Below the pieces are notes generated by a model. That model was not told the DNA's origin and searched no databases. It saw nothing but the letters and a program-made list of their open reading frames with translations. Source: Tardiphaga sp051811025 (GTDB lineage: Bacteria; Pseudomonadota; Alphaproteobacteria; Rhizobiales; Xanthobacteraceae). Taken from it: a stretch of 64,000 nt of DNA. The position numbers and the translations under genes are program-made. The stretch covers positions 992,001 to 1,056,000 of the forward strand of contig NZ_JBPWQE010000001.1 in assembly GCF_051811025.1 (NCBI RefSeq), in the 5' to 3' direction. Shown here piece by piece: positions 18,220 to 27,226 of the stretch. Position 1 is the stretch's first letter; each line of letters opens with the position of its first letter.

Positions 18220-18223
<4 letters not shown>
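17072..18223 (+). CDS. LIV-type ABC transporter substrate-binding protein
   Basis: 383 residues with a Sec signal peptide (about 1-23, ending MPASAQQ) and a Peripla_BP_6 fold: IKIGSSLGLTGYGS, GMQIAVEAVNAQGGVLGKKLELVIEDNKSTPQQAV. Members bind branched-chain amino acids, but many alphaproteobacterial ones bind aromatic or short organic acids. With an aldolase and oxidoreductases alongside, an organic-acid ligand is more likely here (inference). ATG 17072 has GGGGACGG upstream. It overlaps the ATPase gene by ATGA. This is the binding component of the complete transporter 17072-21559. Confidence 0.92.
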
Positions 18224-18919
<696 letters not shown>

Positions 18920-18948
<29 letters not shown>

Positions 18949-19903
18949 GCCGGCTGCACGTCTGGATCGTTTCTCCCTGGGCCTGCTCGGCACCGGAGCG
19001 CTGCTGTTCGTCGCCGTCCTTATTTATGGCGGCTACCTGCTGACGGTGATGCAGCTCGCGATGATCTACGGCATCTTTTGCCTCGGATTGAATTTCTTCA
19101 TGGGCTATACGGGCCAGGCATCCTTCGGTCAGAACGCCTTTGCCTGTATCGGCGGCTACGGCAGCGCCATTCTCTGTGTGCAGTATAATTGGGAGCCTGC
19201 GCTCGCCCTCATTGCCTCGATGGGCGTTGCGGGAATAGCCGCGCTCGTGATCGGTTATCCGACGCTACGCTTGCGCGGCCACTATCTCGCGATGGCGACC
19301 TTCGCGCTGGGCCTCATCACCTATGACATCTCGGTGCAGTGGACCAGCCTGACCCAGGGCTATATGGGCTATGCCGGCATTCCACCGCTCGGCATCGGCA
19401 GCCTGACCATCGAGGATGAACGGCTGAAGCTACTCTGTCTCGGGGGGCTGCTGCTCGTCGGATTCTGGATCTCGCAGCGTCTGCGCGATTCCCGTTTTGG
19501 CCGCGGATTGCGCGCCATTTCGGGAAGCGAGAACGGAGCCGCTGCGCTCGGCATTCGCATTTCGCGCTTCAAGCTCATCGCCTTCGTCATCGCCGGATTG
19601 TATGCGTCGGCCGCCGGATCGCTGTTTGCGCATACGGTCGGCTTCATCAGTCCCGAAGTGTTTGGTCCGCAGATGGTCATCGTGACCTTCACGATGCTTT
19701 ATGTCGGCGGCGTCGGCACCCTGATCGGTCCGGTTGTCGGTGCCATCGTTGCATCTTTGCTGCCGGAAATCTTCCGCAGTACCGGCCGCTTCCAGGACAT
19801 CGCCTATGCGCTGGTGCTGCTGCTCATGCTGATCTATGCGCCCAAGGGGCTCTCGGCCCTTGGAGCCCTGTTTCGCCCGCGCAAAGACAAAGGGGAGGCG
19901 TGA
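18920..19903 (+). CDS. LIV-type ABC transporter permease (LivM-like)
   Basis: 327 residues from ATG 18920, which lies inside the end of the livF-like gene; the longer frame from 18734 is entirely inside that gene. About 9 membrane segments. The LivM signatures GYTGQASFGQNAFACIGGYG and LRGHYLAMATFALG are present, and a conserved Ser/Gly-rich GLYASAAGSLFAH segment lies near 215. It forms the channel with the LivH-like subunit. The stop at 19903 precedes the LivG-like start by 2 bp. Confidence 0.92.
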
Positions 19904-19905
19904 CC

Positions 19906-20679
19906 ATGGCTCTCCTCAAGGTCAAAGGTCTGACCAAGCGTTTCGGCGGGCTGCTCGCCAATAACGAAATCGATCTCGAAGTGCCCCAGGGCAGTCTCTT
20001 CGCGGTGATTGGTCCGAACGGTGCGGGCAAGACCACGTTCTTCAGCATGATCTCCGGCTTCCTCAATTCGACCTCGGGAAGCATCGCGTTCGATGGCCGC
20101 GACACCACGCGCATACGCCAGGATCAGATCGCTGCCATGGGGCTGATCCGGACGTTTCAGCTCGTGCAGTTGTTCAAGGGGATGTCCGTTGCCGAGAATG
20201 TCGAGGTCGGTTGCCACCTCGCCACCCGGGGCGGCGTCGCCGCGGCGCTGCTGCGACCGTCATGGTTTTGCCGGCAGGAAGCCGAGGTTCATGAACGGGC
20301 GCGCGAACTGCTCGATTTCGTCGGGCTCGGCGCGCAGGCTGATCTCGATGCCGAGCTGCTGCCCTATGGCCAGCAACGTCTGCTCGAAGTCGCGCGCGCG
20401 TTGGCATCCAGGCCGCGATTGCTGCTGCTCGACGAGCCGGCCGCTGGTCTCAATACGCAGGAGACCGATGGGCTCGCGCATATCATCCAGAAGATCAATC
20501 GCCAGGGCACCACCGTGCTGCTGATCGAGCATGATGTCGGTCTGGTCACGCGGATCGCGCACCGGATCGCCGTGCTCGATTTTGGCCGGAAGATTGCCGA
20601 AGGCACGCCCGACGAAATCAAAGTTCATCCCGAAGTCATTGCCGCCTATCTCGGCGTAGAGGAGGCAACACATGCCTAG
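19906..20679 (+). CDS. LIV-type ABC transporter ATP-binding protein (LivG-like)
   Basis: 257 residues from ATG 19906, chosen over GTG 19900 because GGGGAGG lies 8 nt upstream of the ATG. Walker A GPNGAGKTT (~36-44), the LivG-type signature LPYGQQRLLEVARAL (~153), Walker B LLLLDEPAAGLN (~173) and H-loop LLIEHDVGLV are all present. The C-terminus EVIAAYLGVEE is characteristic of LivG. It overlaps the next permease by 8 bp. Confidence 0.93.
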   Translation: MALLKVKGLTKRFGGLLANNEIDLEVPQGSLFAVIGPNGAGKTTFFSMISGFLNSTSGSIAFDGRDTTRIRQDQIAAMGLIRTFQLVQLFKGMSVAENVEVGCHLATRGGVAAALLRPSWFCRQEAEVHERARELLDFVGLGAQADLDAELLPYGQQRLLEVARALASRPRLLLLDEPAAGLNTQETDGLAHIIQKINRQGTTVLLIEHDVGLVTRIAHRIAVLDFGRKIAEGTPDEIKVHPEVIAAYLGVEEATHA

Positions 20680-21559
20680 CGCAGTCGAACTCGTTCAGAG
20701 CCTGGTCAACGGCGTCGGTATCGGACTGATCTACGGACTGGTCGCAATCGGATTTTGCGTCATCTACAATGCCAGCGGCATCGTCAATTTCGCGCAGGGC
20801 GTGTTCGTCATGCTCGGTGGCATGTTCGCACATACGCTGCTGACGCAATTCGGCTTGCCGATCTATGTCTCGGCGGTGCTCTCCACGATCCTGGTTGCGG
20901 GCATTGGCGTGCTGGTCCAGATCGCCATCATCAATCCGATGTGGCGTCGTAAGGCGCCCTTGTTCGCGATTATTCTCGCGACTCTGGCCATCCAGCTTCT
21001 GATCGAACAGGTCGTCATTCTCACTCTGGGCGATCAGCCGCGGACCTATCCGGAATTCACCCCCGGCGGGCCGCTGAAGATTGGGCCGATAGCGATCGGT
21101 TATCAGCTATTCTGGGTGCTCGGATGCGGCGCCTTGATGGTATTCGCACTGACGCAGTTCTTCAACCGCACGTGGATGGGCCGGGCATTGCGAGCCTGTT
21201 CGCAAAATCGCGAGGCGGCGGCACTGCTGGGCATTCCCGTCGAGCGCATGCTGATCGTGTCCTTCGCGCTGAGCGCGGCGCTCGGCGCAGCCGCCGGCAT
21301 TCTCATCACGCCGACGCAATATACGGCCTACAGCGTCGGCGGTCCGTTCGGCATCAATGGTTTCATCGCGGCGATCATCGGTGGCTTCGGGAGTGCGCCT
21401 GCGGCGCTGGTCGGCGGCATTTTCCTTGGTGTCATCCAGTCCGGCGCCATCGTGTTTTTCGGCGCCGGTTTCAAGAACATCGTGGCGCTGACGGTGCTGC
21501 TCATCGTCCTTCTGTTCTTCCCGAGCGGTTTGTTCGCCGGCAGGGCGAAGAGCGCCTGA
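20672..21559 (+). CDS. LIV-type ABC transporter permease (LivH-like)
   Basis: 295 residues with about 8 membrane spans. LivH signatures are visible: GLIYGLVAIGFCVIYNASGIVNFAQGVFVMLGG near the N-terminus (given here as a span, residues ~12-44), RALRACSQNREAAALLGI in the cytoplasmic EAA-like loop, and GPFGINGFIAAIIGGFGS. RBS GAGGAG precedes ATG 20672. The gene order SBP-F-M-G-H differs from the classical livKHMGF order but is complete. Confidence 0.92.
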   Translation: MPSAVELVQSLVNGVGIGLIYGLVAIGFCVIYNASGIVNFAQGVFVMLGGMFAHTLLTQFGLPIYVSAVLSTILVAGIGVLVQIAIINPMWRRKAPLFAIILATLAIQLLIEQVVILTLGDQPRTYPEFTPGGPLKIGPIAIGYQLFWVLGCGALMVFALTQFFNRTWMGRALRACSQNREAAALLGIPVERMLIVSFALSAALGAAAGILITPTQYTAYSVGGPFGINGFIAAIIGGFGSAPAALVGGIFLGVIQSGAIVFFGAGFKNIVALTVLLIVLLFFPSGLFAGRAKSA

Positions 21560-21589
21560 TCTGAGGCAGATGCCGATGAGAGTATCGCG

Positions 21590-22288
21590 ATGAATGTCCT
21601 GATGGTCTATGCGCATCCGGAGCCGACGTCCTTCACCGCAGCCTTGAAGGATGCCGGCGTCGCGACGTTGCGGCAGGCCGGCCACACGGTTGTGGTGTCC
21701 GATCTATATGCCGAGCAATTCGATCCGGTCGCCGGACGGCACGACTTCAATGCAGTGGCGGATGCGGAGCGGTTTCACTACCAGACCGAACAGGCCCATG
21801 CGCACGGCGCTGGCGGTTTCGCGGCCGATCTCGTGCGTGAGCAGCAGCGATTTCGCGACGCTGATCTTGTCGTCTGGCTCTACCCGATCTGGTGGGGCGG
21901 CATGCCCGCCATTCTGAAAGGCTGGTTCGACCGTGTCCTTGCCTTTGGCTTCGCCTATGCTGATGGCCGCCGCTTTGCCAGCGGCTTCTTTCCCGAGAAG
22001 CGCGGGCTACTATGCCTCAGCACCGGCGGCACCCGGCAACGGTTCTCGGCTGGCGATGCTTGTGGCGATATCCAGACCGTGCTGTGGCCGGCACAGCGCC
22101 TGATGATCGAGTATCTCGGCATGACAGCTCTTGAACCGTTCGTCGCTTACGCAGCGCCGCGTGTCGATGCCGAAGGCCGAGAAGTCTATCTGCGGCAATG
22201 GAGCATGCGGCTGCAGCAGGCCGTCGAAGACATGGCGTCGCATGCCAGCATCGCAGCAGTCACTTCCACCGCAACAGGTAGGTCATGA
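21590..22288 (+). CDS. NAD(P)H-dependent oxidoreductase, flavodoxin-like fold (NQO1/MdaB/KefF type)
   Basis: 232 residues. The N-terminus MNVLMVYAHPEPTSFTAALKD is the FMN/FAD-binding start of the flavodoxin_2 family, and VVWLYPIWWGGMPAILKGWFDRVL is the conserved active-site block. STGGTRQRFS is also typical. Members carry out two-electron reduction of quinones. In this operon it may detoxify or reduce a quinone-like or aromatic intermediate (inference). It overlaps the next SDR gene by ATGA. Confidence 0.9.
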   Translation: MNVLMVYAHPEPTSFTAALKDAGVATLRQAGHTVVVSDLYAEQFDPVAGRHDFNAVADAERFHYQTEQAHAHGAGGFAADLVREQQRFRDADLVVWLYPIWWGGMPAILKGWFDRVLAFGFAYADGRRFASGFFPEKRGLLCLSTGGTRQRFSAGDACGDIQTVLWPAQRLMIEYLGMTALEPFVAYAAPRVDAEGREVYLRQWSMRLQQAVEDMASHASIAAVTSTATGRS

Positions 22289-23055
22289 GCACCAGCGACC
22301 AAGGGCGGCCCGACCGGGATTCGTTGCGCGACAAGGTCGTACTGGTCACAGGCGGCTCGCGCGGGATGGGAGCTGCGATCGCACGGCGTTTTGCCGGCGC
22401 GGGCAGTCGCGTGGCGATTGGCTATCGCAATGAATCCGCAGCAGCGCATGCGGTGCTCGGTGATATCGCCGAGTTGGGAGCGCAAGGCATCGGTGTTGCC
22501 GGTGACATTTCCAATCCCGACGATGCACGGGCGATGGTCTCACAGGTCGTCGAGCGGTTCGGGCATCTCGACATTCTGGTAAATTGCGCCGGTATCGCGG
22601 AATATCGGCCGTTCGAGGCGGTTGATTCTGAGCTGTTTCGCGCCACTTTCGATACCAATGTCCTTGGCACGATCGCGGTCATTCAGGCGGCGCTCCCGCA
22701 TCTGACGGCGCCGGGAGGGCGCATCATCAATTTTTCCTCCGCGCTCGCGACCCGGCCGATCCCGACCACCTCGATCTATGCGGCCTCCAAGGCGGCGGTG
22801 GCCGCGCTGTCGCATGCGCTCGCCAAGGAATTCGGCCCGCGCGGGATCACAGTCAACACAATCGCGCCTGGTGTGATCGAGACCGACATGACCACGCAGA
22901 TCCTGGCCGAGCGCGGCGCAGGGATCGCGGCGATGACGCCGCTCGGTCGCATCGGGCAGACCGACGATATCGCCGGTGTCGCGCTGTTTCTGGCATCGCC
23001 GGAGGCGAAATGGCTTACCGGGCGGACGATCATCGCCGATGGCGGCGTGAGCTGA
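22285..23055 (+). CDS. SDR family oxidoreductase (FabG-like)
   Basis: 256 residues. It is a classical short-chain dehydrogenase with TGGSRGMG cofactor loop (~19), NCAG (~100), catalytic Ser in NFSSALA, and Tyr-Lys in IYAASKAA (~160). A C-terminal PLGRIGQTDDIAGVALFLASPEA block is present, as in 3-oxoacyl-ACP reductase-like enzymes. It oxidises or reduces a hydroxyl/ketone with NAD(P)H; substrate unknown. It is the last gene of the 14280-23055 operon. Confidence 0.9.
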   Translation: MSTSDQGRPDRDSLRDKVVLVTGGSRGMGAAIARRFAGAGSRVAIGYRNESAAAHAVLGDIAELGAQGIGVAGDISNPDDARAMVSQVVERFGHLDILVNCAGIAEYRPFEAVDSELFRATFDTNVLGTIAVIQAALPHLTAPGGRIINFSSALATRPIPTTSIYAASKAAVAALSHALAKEFGPRGITVNTIAPGVIETDMTTQILAERGAGIAAMTPLGRIGQTDDIAGVALFLASPEAKWLTGRTIIADGGVS

Positions 23056-23422
23056 CAGGGCGCATCGAACAGCAGCCCACATCCGCTGCGCGATCAAATG
23101 ACGCAGGCTCGACAATAACGGCGGCATTCATACGCCGACCATGTCGGACGCGCCGCTCTGCACATCCGACGATATCACCGCGTGTGCGTGAGCCGCGGCA
23201 CGCGCCCCATTTTGCGGAGCGACTCACTAAAGCGATCGCCTGCAATGTCGCAGCGAGGCGATACGAGCTCGGTTGGCGAGCTCGCGATCATCGTTCCCGA
23301 CGTGCCGTGCGCATGCGTTTTGATAGTTGTTCGCGAAGACGAAACGACGCCCTTCATTTGTGCGTCAATGCAACGCGAATGACACACTCCGTTCATCATC
23401 GGTCAGGAATTCGTCGCCGTCG

Positions 23423-23452
23423 TTGACAGGTCGATCCCCCCATCAATATCTT
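23423..23452 (+). promoter_or_regulatory. Sigma70-type porin promoter, near copy of the 14168 promoter
   Basis: TTGACA (23423-23428), 18-bp spacer, TATCTT (23447-23452): identical hexamers and spacing to 14168-14197. The 5' leader would be about 95 nt. Confidence 0.65.
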
Positions 23453-23462
23453 ACATCAAAAC

Positions 23463-23485
23463 AGTGTTACGCCCTCGCGAACATC
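23463..23485 (+). promoter_or_regulatory. Putative IclR operator at the porin promoter
   Basis: TGTT (23465-23468) and AACA (23480-23483) form a dyad around CGCCC, with TCGCGAAC at 23475-23482. Its offset from the -10 box is the same as at 14208-14230, and 16 of 23 positions match. The outer base pair differs as a compensated pair, supporting a protein-bound dyad. Confidence 0.55.
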
Positions 23486-23555
23486 AAATGCGAGCCGGCG
23501 ATGCGCGGCCAAGTAAGATTTAACTGAGGAAACGAAGGCAATTCGGAGGGCTATA

Positions 23556-25082
23556 ATGACGACGACTATCAAGACTCTTGTTCTCGGCTCGGCTGCAGGG
23601 ATTCTCGCGATCGGCGGTGCACATGCAGCCGATCTGCCGGTGAAGGCCAAGGCGGTCGAATATGTGAAGATCTGCTCACTTTACGGCGCGGGCTTCTATT
23701 ACATCCCGGGCACCGACACCTGCATCAAGATCGGCGGTGCACTTCGCATCGATACCGCGTTCAATGCCGCGAGCAATTATGACGTGCCGTACTGGTTCGG
23801 CGGTGCTGGCGGCAACAATCTCTACACAAAAGATTACTTCAACACCAAGCCGCGGCTGACGCTGACCACCGATACGCGCACGGCGACCGAATATGGTCTG
23901 CTTCGCACATTCTCCAACATTCATTTCGACTTCGCGCAGGGACGTGAAAGCATCGCCGGCGGCTTCGTCGAGGTGGACTTCGCATTCATCCAGTTCGGAG
24001 GTTTCACCTTCGGTAAGGCCGTCTCGCAGTTCGACCCGCAATGGGCGCTCGCCAAGCCGACCATTGCCTCCGGTTTCTTCGCGGGCTCCAACAACGCGAC
24101 TGGCATCCCGCAGCTGGCCTATACGGCGTCGTTCGGCAACGGCGTCTCCGGCACCATCTCGCTCGAGAATGCCTCGCCCTATCGCAATGCCGGCTTGTGG
24201 AATGTGAACACGTTCATCGTGGCGCCCGGTGCCTCGCAGTTCACCGGTGCATTCTACGGTTCGTCATCGAATACGTTCCTCGGTAATGCCGCGGGCGGCA
24301 ACCATATGCCGGACGTTGTCGGCAACCTGCGCCTCGATCAGACATGGGGCACGCTGCATTTCGCCGCAGCCCTGCATCAGGCGACAGCTCAATACTACAC
24401 CAATGAACCCTCGGGCCACCCTGACGATGCCTACGGCTTCGCCGTGAGTGGTGCTGTCGAGTTCAAGAACCTGCCCACCGGCGCGGGCGACAGCCTCAAG
24501 CTGGAAGCCTCCTACGCCAAGGGCGCCGCGAAATATGTCTTCGCGGGCACCGTCGATACGCTCGGCGGCGGGCGGTTCGCCAAGTTCGATGGCAACACGG
24601 TCGGCTTCGGCTACGTTCTCGATGGCGTCTATGCGCCCGGCGGTCAGATCGTGCAGAGCTCGGCCTGGGAAGTCAGCGGCTTCTTCGAGCATTACTGGAA
24701 CCCGGCGTGGCGCACCTCTCTGTTCGCCAATTACAGCTACATCTCCTATGGCGACGCGGGTAACGCTCTGCTGGCAGGAGCCTTCGCCTCGACAACGCGG
24801 GGCTTCGGCACCAGTTCGTCCTCGGCAGCGGCTTCGTCCGCCGGCGTTCTGTCCGGGACCACCAACAACTTCGACTTTGCCACCACGCAGGTCGGCACCA
24901 GAACAGCTTGGACGCCCGTTCAGAATCTGACGCTCTCGGCGGAATTCATCTACAGCCGCCTGGATCAGAGCCTGGGTGGCACCTACACCGGCAACGTCGT
25001 CGGCAAGCCTGCCGGCACATCTTACGCCATCCGCGATCAGAACCTCTACAACGGCGCGGTTCAGATCCTGCGGTCGTTCTGA
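23556..25082 (+). CDS. Outer-membrane porin, Porin_2 (alphaproteobacterial) family
   Basis: 508 residues. A signal peptide (about 1-25, ending AHAADLP) is followed by a 16-strand-type beta-barrel sequence with alternating hydrophobic residues. The mature N-terminus ADLPVKAKAVEYVKICSLYG with paired cysteines (ICSLYG, DTCIKIGG) and the C-terminal aromatic-ending strand (AVQILRSF) are hallmarks of Bradyrhizobium/Rhodopseudomonas porins. Ala/Ser-rich stretches near 415-435 are likely a surface loop. It lets small solutes cross the outer membrane. It is not in the preceding operon but shares its promoter design, so it is probably the entry pore for the same substrate. Confidence 0.93.
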   Translation: MTTTIKTLVLGSAAGILAIGGAHAADLPVKAKAVEYVKICSLYGAGFYYIPGTDTCIKIGGALRIDTAFNAASNYDVPYWFGGAGGNNLYTKDYFNTKPRLTLTTDTRTATEYGLLRTFSNIHFDFAQGRESIAGGFVEVDFAFIQFGGFTFGKAVSQFDPQWALAKPTIASGFFAGSNNATGIPQLAYTASFGNGVSGTISLENASPYRNAGLWNVNTFIVAPGASQFTGAFYGSSSNTFLGNAAGGNHMPDVVGNLRLDQTWGTLHFAAALHQATAQYYTNEPSGHPDDAYGFAVSGAVEFKNLPTGAGDSLKLEASYAKGAAKYVFAGTVDTLGGGRFAKFDGNTVGFGYVLDGVYAPGGQIVQSSAWEVSGFFEHYWNPAWRTSLFANYSYISYGDAGNALLAGAFASTTRGFGTSSSSAAASSAGVLSGTTNNFDFATTQVGTRTAWTPVQNLTLSAEFIYSRLDQSLGGTYTGNVVGKPAGTSYAIRDQNLYNGAVQILRSF

Positions 25083-25119
25083 GCCTGATCGACCACCGCA
25101 TCGGTGTTGAAAACAAGGC

Positions 25120-25141
25120 CCCCCGGCAGACATGCCGGGGG
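25120..25141 (+). terminator. Terminator hairpin after the porin gene
   Basis: Perfect 9-bp stem CCCCCGGCA / TGCCGGGGG with a GACA loop, 37 bp after the porin stop. The T-tract is weak (ACTGTTCAT), but position and stability fit a transcription end. Confidence 0.7.
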
Positions 25142-25179
25142 ACTGTTCATGTAGGAGCGTGAGCAAGCCGTGCCGTACA

Positions 25180-25201
25180 GCGGAACGGCGGCACATTCCG
25201 C
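25180..25201 (+). promoter_or_regulatory. Inverted repeat upstream of the TctC-type gene
   Basis: GCGGAA (25180-25185) and TTCCGC (25196-25201), spacer 10 bp, about 100 bp upstream of the 25304 start. Possible operator; no adjacent regulator gene is dedicated to this operon. Confidence 0.3.
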
Positions 25202-25303
25202 AACCGCGATGGCGGTTTGATTGTAGGACATCGAACAGGGAAAGCGCTGCGTAAGACGGCGCCGAACAAGCGGGCACAGCCTGCACATAAAATCGGAGGA
25301 AAC

Positions 25304-26272
25304 ATGCGTGCATTGTTAGCTGGCCTATGCGGTCTCGTGCTCGCCCTGACGCCCATCCACAGTGTTGTCGCGCAAGGGTGGCCGGAGCGGACGGTCACCA
25401 TGATCGTGCCGTTTCCCGCAGGATCCGCCGTCGATACGCTCGCGCGCGCCGTTGGTCAGGCGCTGAGCGAGGCGCTCGGCAAGCAGTTCATTGTCGACAA
25501 TCGTGCGGGGGCAGGCGGCAGCATTGGTGGTGCCGCCGTGGCCAAGGCGAGCGCTGACGGTTACACGCTCCTGTTCGGCACGCCTGCGCCGATTGCGCTC
25601 AACAAGCTGATGTATAAGGGGATGACCTATGATTCCGAAAAGGATTTCACGCCGGTCGTTCTCGTCGCCAAGTCTCCGCTCATTGTGACGACGCGCGCCG
25701 AATTTCCGGCGAAGACGTTCGAGGAGCTGATCGCTTATGCGAAGCAGAACCCCGACAAGGTCAATGTGGGACATCCTGGCAACGGCACGCTCGGACACAT
25801 CACGTCGGAACTGGTGCAGAGGTCCGTCGGCGTCAAGATGACCAACGTGCCGTATCGGGGTACATCGCCACTGATGACGGATTTGCTCGGCGGTCAGATC
25901 GATGTCGCCATCGACTTCATGCCGACCTATGTGCCGCTGGTCACCTCTGGAAAAATTCAGGCGCTTGCCGTCACGACCAGCCAGCGTGCCGCGCAACTGC
26001 CGGCCGTGCCGACAGTGCAGGAGACGGGCTTCAAGGGCTTCGAGGCATCCGCGTGGTACGCCATGGTCGCGCCGACCGGAACGTCGCCCGAGATCGTCAA
26101 CAAGTTGAACAGCATCGTGAACAGCTTTCTTCAGAGTGAAAAGGGGAAGGCCATTCTCGGGCAGAACGCATTGCTGGGCGTCGGCGGATCGCCGGATGAT
26201 CTCAAGGCATTCGTCGCAGCCGAACTCGCCAAGTGGCGGCCGGTGATCGAGGCGGCAAAGATTGCAATGTAG
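25304..26272 (+). CDS. Bug/TctC family tripartite tricarboxylate transporter substrate-binding protein
   Basis: 322 residues from ATG 25304 (GGAGGA upstream). A signal peptide (~1-22, ending SVVAQG) is followed by a Bug fold: WPERTVTMIVPFPAGSAVDTLAR and VDNRAGAGGSIGGAAVAKASADGYT are diagnostic. These periplasmic proteins bind carboxylates or amides and usually feed TctA/TctB, but neither gene is here, so this is one of many orphan Bug proteins. It precedes an SDR and an aldehyde dehydrogenase, suggesting a carbonyl or carboxylic substrate. The TTG start at 25217 adds a charged, non-signal stretch and is rejected. Confidence 0.9.
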   Translation: MRALLAGLCGLVLALTPIHSVVAQGWPERTVTMIVPFPAGSAVDTLARAVGQALSEALGKQFIVDNRAGAGGSIGGAAVAKASADGYTLLFGTPAPIALNKLMYKGMTYDSEKDFTPVVLVAKSPLIVTTRAEFPAKTFEELIAYAKQNPDKVNVGHPGNGTLGHITSELVQRSVGVKMTNVPYRGTSPLMTDLLGGQIDVAIDFMPTYVPLVTSGKIQALAVTTSQRAAQLPAVPTVQETGFKGFEASAWYAMVAPTGTSPEIVNKLNSIVNSFLQSEKGKAILGQNALLGVGGSPDDLKAFVAAELAKWRPVIEAAKIAM

Positions 26273-26358
26273 CAAGGACGAGGCCGGCACGGCGCAGTGT
26301 AGCATTGTCCTCCTTGCGCTGAGTGCAGGCACGTCGACTAATGGTCGGGAGTAATCAA

Positions 26359-27129
26359 GTGACTGACGAGATCCGCATCGATGTTCCCGCATTATCGACT
26401 CCCGCCGTGGCGCTCGTCACCGGCGGCAACAGCGGGATCGGCAAGGCGACGGCGGCGCGCCTTGCCGCCGGCGGATCGGCTGTCGTGGTCGGCTACAACA
26501 GCCGCAAGGAACTGGCGGAAGATGTCGTGAGCGGGCTGCGGGGCGCTCGACATCTCGCTCTGCGCATCGCAATCGACGATCCATCCTCCATCGCCGAAGC
26601 CGCGGCACGGGTGGAGAAGGAGTATGGCCGGCTCGATGCGCTGGTCAATTGTGGAGGCGCCACGACGCCTGTGCCCGCCAACGATCTCGACGCGCTGACC
26701 GACGAAATCTTCGACCGCACCGTGACCATCAACCTGCGGGGGCCTTTTGCCATGGTGCGCGCTTTCCGTCCGTTACTGGAACGCGGCAGCTGCGCTTCTA
26801 TCGTGAACATTTCGTCCATCGCGGCCCGCACCGGGCTGGGAAGCAGTCTTGCTTATCTGTCCGCCAAAGCGGGTGTCGACGCGCTGACGATTGCGCTCGC
26901 GAAAGTGCTTGCACCCAAAATCCGCGTGTTTTCCATCTCGCCGGCCGGCGTAGATACGGATTTCGTCGCTGGCCGGACGCGGGAACAATTGCAGCGGGTC
27001 GCTGAGAAACTCCCGCTTGCCCGCATCACGACACCCGACGATGTCGCAAGAGCGGTGATGGCCTGCATCGTCAACCTGACGAGCTCGACAGGGATCGTCG
27101 TGCCCGTGGACGAGGGCAGGCATCTCTAA
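26359..27129 (+). CDS. SDR family oxidoreductase
   Basis: 256 residues from GTG 26359, preferred because GGGAG lies 7 nt upstream; ATG 26341 would add six residues. Classical SDR motifs: TGGNSGIGKATA, NCGGA, Ser in NISSIAA, and YLSAKAG with Tyr and Lys. The C-terminal segment contains the usual PLARITTPDDVARAV. It lies between the Bug protein and an aldehyde dehydrogenase, so it may oxidise an alcohol to the aldehyde used by the next enzyme (inference). Confidence 0.85.
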   Translation: MTDEIRIDVPALSTPAVALVTGGNSGIGKATAARLAAGGSAVVVGYNSRKELAEDVVSGLRGARHLALRIAIDDPSSIAEAAARVEKEYGRLDALVNCGGATTPVPANDLDALTDEIFDRTVTINLRGPFAMVRAFRPLLERGSCASIVNISSIAARTGLGSSLAYLSAKAGVDALTIALAKVLAPKIRVFSISPAGVDTDFVAGRTREQLQRVAEKLPLARITTPDDVARAVMACIVNLTSSTGIVVPVDEGRHL

Positions 27130-27226
27130 GCACGCGGCGACGGGAGTTGCAGCGAGACAGCGACGGCGGGGCGGCGAGCCCCGGAAATAATGGCTACGCC
27201 TCGTATGGGCGTCACGGGTGGAGAAG

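Larger units (their letters stand above)
23056..23555. promoter_or_regulatory. Upstream regulatory region of the porin gene
   Basis: 500 bp without a convincing gene; a 66-codon frame at 23182-23382 has no recognisable content. It contains GTTCGCGA at 23329-23336, the promoter at 23423-23452, the operator-like dyad at 23463-23485 and the GGAGGG ribosome site before 23556. Together these mirror the layout upstream of the 14280 operon. Confidence 0.55.

Noticed and set aside
23182..23382. 66-codon + frame upstream of the porin
   Set aside because: No ribosome site, no recognisable content, and it overlaps the inverted TCGCGAAC box.
25120..25141. Porin downstream hairpin as a riboswitch or repeat
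   Set aside because: A simple perfect stem with 4-nt loop just after a stop codon is best explained as a terminator.
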